From assembly GCA_018671205.1 (NCBI GenBank), contig JABHIC010000300.1, positions 1-7,060 of the forward strand: DNA of 7,060 nucleotides, read 5' to 3'. This stretch comes from Gammaproteobacteria bacterium. Its GTDB lineage: Bacteria > Pseudomonadota > Gammaproteobacteria > GCF-002020875. The notes under the pieces are model-generated. The model worked only from the letters and a program-made list of their open reading frames with translations. It was not told the origin of the DNA and made no database searches. This document shows, in pieces, positions 4,942 through 7,060 of the stretch. Each line of letters starts with the position of its first letter. The first letter of the stretch is position 1. A program made the translations under genes and the position numbers.

Positions 4942-5082
4942 GGGCACCTCTAAAAATGCACTTTTTCAGTGATTGCTGCGTCAGCTCCGTACTCGAGTCC
5001 TCATGTACTCGCATGTACACTGCGGCTCTCCGTGCGGTGCTTTCTTGCACTCACAGAAAAATCACTATTTTTAGAGGTGCCC
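4942..5082 (+). mobile_element. MITE-like element, copy 2 (141 bp)
   Basis: Perfect 16-bp terminal inverted repeats: GGGCACCTCTAAAAAT at 4942-4957 and its inverse at 5067-5082. TTGA lies directly outside both ends (4938-4941 and 5083-5086), a target duplication distinct from that of copy 1, so the two copies are separate insertions. It is non-coding, in the same orientation as copy 1, and lacks copy 1's 21-bp segment. It lies between yqaA and nlpD and its right end is seven bases from the first nlpD-frame ATG. The 70 bp between yqaA and the element shows only a small CGCT/AGCG hairpin near 4880. Confidence 0.92.
5073..5079 (+). promoter_or_regulatory. Possible ribosome binding site for nlpD inside the MITE end
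   Basis: AGAGGTG in the right inverted repeat lies ten bases before ATG 5090, the start of the longest nlpD frame. The downstream ATGs at 5231 and 5237 have no Shine-Dalgarno sequence, so this site favours the long form. It would be paired in a stem with the left repeat if the element folds in RNA. Confidence 0.4.
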
Positions 5083-5089
5083 TTGAAAT

Positions 5090-6166
5090 ATGATCGATAT
5101 TTCCGCGTTTGTTCGCCTCGTCCCGCCACCTATCCCTCCAGCTCCCCGTTATTCCGGCTCAAAGGCAGTTACAGCTGTTCTGACAGAGGGGCGGCCAGAC
5201 AAACTACATTTTTCTCAACAGTGGCGTGGTATGTTCATGCTGTTGATCCTCCCGATACTGCTGGTTGGCTGTACGAATAGTCGTCCCTCTCTTTCTCCAG
5301 TGGATAATCGTACCCAGGTTGTGGGTAAAATTCCCAGCTACTATAGTGTGCGTACGGGGGATAGCCTCTATATGATTGCGATGGAGTATGATCTCAATTA
5401 CCTGAAGTTGGCACAGTGGAATGGTATTCGCGCACCCTATACGATCCACCGGGGAGAGCGCCTTCGTCTCTCTCCAGAGAAAAAAGAGGGGAGTAAGCGG
5501 GCAAAGAGCGCTCCAAAAAAGCGGCATAGAGGTAACCTCTATACAGTACAGCGTGGAGACACCCTCAGTGAGATTGCCAAGAGGTTGGGGGTGCAGACGC
5601 ATCAGTTAGCCCGCTGGAATCAGCTCACAAAGCCCTACACGATCCGTGTGGGAGAGCAGCTAAGGCGCAAGCCGGCATCTCGTAGTCAGCAGAAAGTGGC
5701 CTCGAAACGGAGGGACTCCGTTACAACCAAAACAGTGAGCACCCCTAAGAGAAGGGCCACGAGGGAGCATCGGCGCTCACCTCCTACAAATGGCTCATCC
5801 TCATCCCGACTGAGGCGCCCTGTCTCTGGTAAAGTTGCGAAAAGATTTTCCAAGAAGAGGGGGATGACAGGTGTTGAGTTTAAAGGCAGAAAGGGGGATC
5901 CAGTGCGTGCAGCAGCGGATGGGAAAGTGGTTTATAGTGGTACCGGTTTGGTGCGTTATGGAAAACTTTTGATCATCAAGCATGAGAATAATCTGTTAAC
6001 TGCCTATGCGCATAACAGCCAGTTACAAGTATCAGAAGGAGATGTGGTGAAAACAGGGCAGCAGATAGCGAAAATGGGGCGCAGTGGAACCGATCGGGTT
6101 AAGCTCCATTTTGAGGTAAGAAAAGGGGGAAAGCCGGTTGATCCAATGCGCTACCTCTCTCGCTAA
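5090..6166 (+). CDS. nlpD: NlpD/LytM-domain murein hydrolase activator lipoprotein
   Basis: NlpD activates the cell-separation amidase AmiC at the septum. The 358-aa frame has a hydrophobic stretch 48-60 ending in lipobox LVGC (Cys61), two LysM peptidoglycan-binding motifs (about 84-128 and 150-193), a very basic Lys/Arg/Ser linker (194-240) and a C-terminal M23/LytM domain (241-357). The M23 active site is degenerate: GVEFKGRKGD has no HxxxD histidine and LHFEVR replaces HxH, as in NlpD/EnvC activators without catalytic activity. The start is uncertain: ATG 5090 gives a 47-residue Pro-containing stretch before the signal peptide, unusual for a lipoprotein, while ATG 5231 gives a signal with no positive charge and no ribosome site. 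Insertion of the MITE just upstream may have disturbed the native start. Its usual neighbour rpoS follows; in E. coli the main rpoS promoter lies within nlpD. Confidence 0.93.
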   Translation: MIDISAFVRLVPPPIPPAPRYSGSKAVTAVLTEGRPDKLHFSQQWRGMFMLLILPILLVGCTNSRPSLSPVDNRTQVVGKIPSYYSVRTGDSLYMIAMEYDLNYLKLAQWNGIRAPYTIHRGERLRLSPEKKEGSKRAKSAPKKRHRGNLYTVQRGDTLSEIAKRLGVQTHQLARWNQLTKPYTIRVGEQLRRKPASRSQQKVASKRRDSVTTKTVSTPKRRATREHRRSPPTNGSSSSRLRRPVSGKVAKRFSKKRGMTGVEFKGRKGDPVRAAADGKVVYSGTGLVRYGKLLIIKHENNLLTAYAHNSQLQVSEGDVVKTGQQIAKMGRSGTDRVKLHFEVRKGGKPVDPMRYLSR

Positions 6167-6194
6167 CCCCCCCTTTCAGCACTGAATTGAAACT

Positions 6195-7060
6195 ATGACT
6201 CATTCGGATGGAGAGGAGTTTAAGGCGGGTAAGCTCCAGGGGAAGAACCATGACTCTCTTCACCTCTATATGCAGGAGATACGTCACTATCCGCTACTGA
6301 ACGGAGATGAAGAGAAGGCACTGGGGAGAAAAGTGCAGGCGGGTGACCTTGCCGCCCGTAACCGGCTCATAGAGTGCAACTTACGCCTGGTTATCAGCAT
6401 TGCCAGGCGCTATCAGAACCAGGGTGTTGCGCTGATGGATCTGATTGAAGAGGGGAATCTGGGGCTGTTACGTGCGGTGGAGAAGTTTGATCCAGAACGA
6501 GGGTTCCGTTTCTCTACCTACGCTACCTGGTGGATTCGTCAGAGTGTTGACCGGGCGGTGATGAGCCAGGCGCGTACCGTACGTTTGCCAATCCACATTC
6601 TGCGCGAGATGCGACAGTTTATGCGAGCCTCCAGAGAGTTGTCACAGAACACAGGTCATGAACCCACAGCAAAAGAGATTGCCTCTGTTCTGGATAGTAG
6701 TGAAAAAGAGGTGAGTCGGGTAATGGGGTTGAGTGAACCACTCACCTCGATTGAGTTGCCGGTGGGCAAGGGCTCCACGCAGACGATTGCCGACCTGATA
6801 GAAGATGAGTCACTGCATAAGCAGGATGAGATTCTGTTAGAAGAAGAGATCTATACCCATCTGAGTGAGTGGCTGGATGGGCTGAATGAGCGTGAACGAA
6901 AAATCATTATCTGTCGCTTTGGACTCAACGAAAACGAGGAGATGACACTGGATGCGTTGGGGGATGAGATGAATATTACCCGTGAACGGGTTCGCCAGAT
7001 CCAGGTGGGGGCACTTCACCATCTGCATGACATACTGGAACGGGAGGGCTATTCTGGCGA
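6195..7060 (+). CDS. rpoS: RNA polymerase sigma factor RpoS (3' end missing)
   Basis: Sigma-S directs core RNA polymerase to stationary-phase and stress promoters. 288 residues are visible; by alignment with E. coli RpoS only a short C-terminal tail is cut off. Region 1.2 lies at about 20-50 (DSLHLYMQEIRHYPLL), region 2 at 55-135 (NLRLVISIARRY, DLIEEGNLGLLRAVEKFDPERGFRFSTYATWWIRQ), region 3 at about 136-200 (HEPTAKEIASVL), and region 4 with its helix-turn-helix at 215-285 (LNERERKIIICRFGL, ITRERVRQIQVGALHHL). The position right after nlpD settles RpoS over RpoD/RpoH. The N-terminal part before region 1.2 is only about 20 residues, shorter than the roughly 50 of E. coli. ATG 6195 is the first in-frame start after a TGA at 6183, yet no Shine-Dalgarno is visible before it, suggesting weak or regulated initiation. 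Confidence 0.95.
   Translation, partial: MTHSDGEEFKAGKLQGKNHDSLHLYMQEIRHYPLLNGDEEKALGRKVQAGDLAARNRLIECNLRLVISIARRYQNQGVALMDLIEEGNLGLLRAVEKFDPERGFRFSTYATWWIRQSVDRAVMSQARTVRLPIHILREMRQFMRASRELSQNTGHEPTAKEIASVLDSSEKEVSRVMGLSEPLTSIELPVGKGSTQTIADLIEDESLHKQDEILLEEEIYTHLSEWLDGLNERERKIIICRFGLNENEEMTLDALGDEMNITRERVRQIQVGALHHLHDILEREGYSG

Noticed and set aside
5204..5602. Minus-strand 132-aa frame inside nlpD
   Set aside because: It lies antisense to the LysM domains, shows no family features and no ribosome site.

Overview
This window looks like a chromosomal segment of a sulfur-oxidising gammaproteobacterium. The gene order surE–pcm–yqaA–nlpD–rpoS on the right is the classical gammaproteobacterial stationary-phase cluster. 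The left end carries a truncated gene resembling sulfur globule proteins and a second secreted, Gly/Trp/Asn/Pro/Met-rich repeat protein, which suggests a bacterium that stores sulfur globules. No genus can be assigned from sequence reading alone.

Layout: (i) 1–1048, two divergent genes for exported low-complexity proteins: a partial sulfur-globule-protein-like gene on the minus strand and a 228-aa protein with twelve Pro-Trp repeats on the plus strand. (ii) 1046–2403, a compact SOS-type module. A full-length LexA (minus) is divergent from a LexA-like S24 peptidase that lacks any DNA-binding domain (plus). The 90-bp gap between them holds one GTTC-N7-GTTC box, the LexA site known from alphaproteobacteria, placed over both candidate promoters. 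The module is bounded by a 17-bp inverted repeat with one mismatch. (iii) 2528–7060, the plus-strand cluster: small lipoprotein, surE (nucleotidase), pcm (protein repair), yqaA (DedA-like membrane protein), nlpD (amidase activator lipoprotein) and rpoS (stationary-phase sigma factor), the last one cut by the window end just short of its stop.

The cluster has been invaded twice, in the same orientation, by a short palindrome-ended element of MITE type (162 and 141 bp, about 96% identical apart from a 21-bp indel). Each copy has 16-bp terminal inverted repeats and its own 4-bp target duplication (TTCA and TTGA). One copy supplies the last nine codons and stop of surE. The right ends of both copies supply the apparent Shine-Dalgarno sequence of the next gene (pcm and the longest nlpD frame), inside a stem that could hide it.

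The most interesting points are the divergent LexA / headless-LexA pair with its alpha-type box and flanking inverted repeats, the MITEs rewired into coding and translation signals of the rpoS cluster, and the poly-G-rich Pro-Trp repeat protein next to a sulfur globule protein gene.
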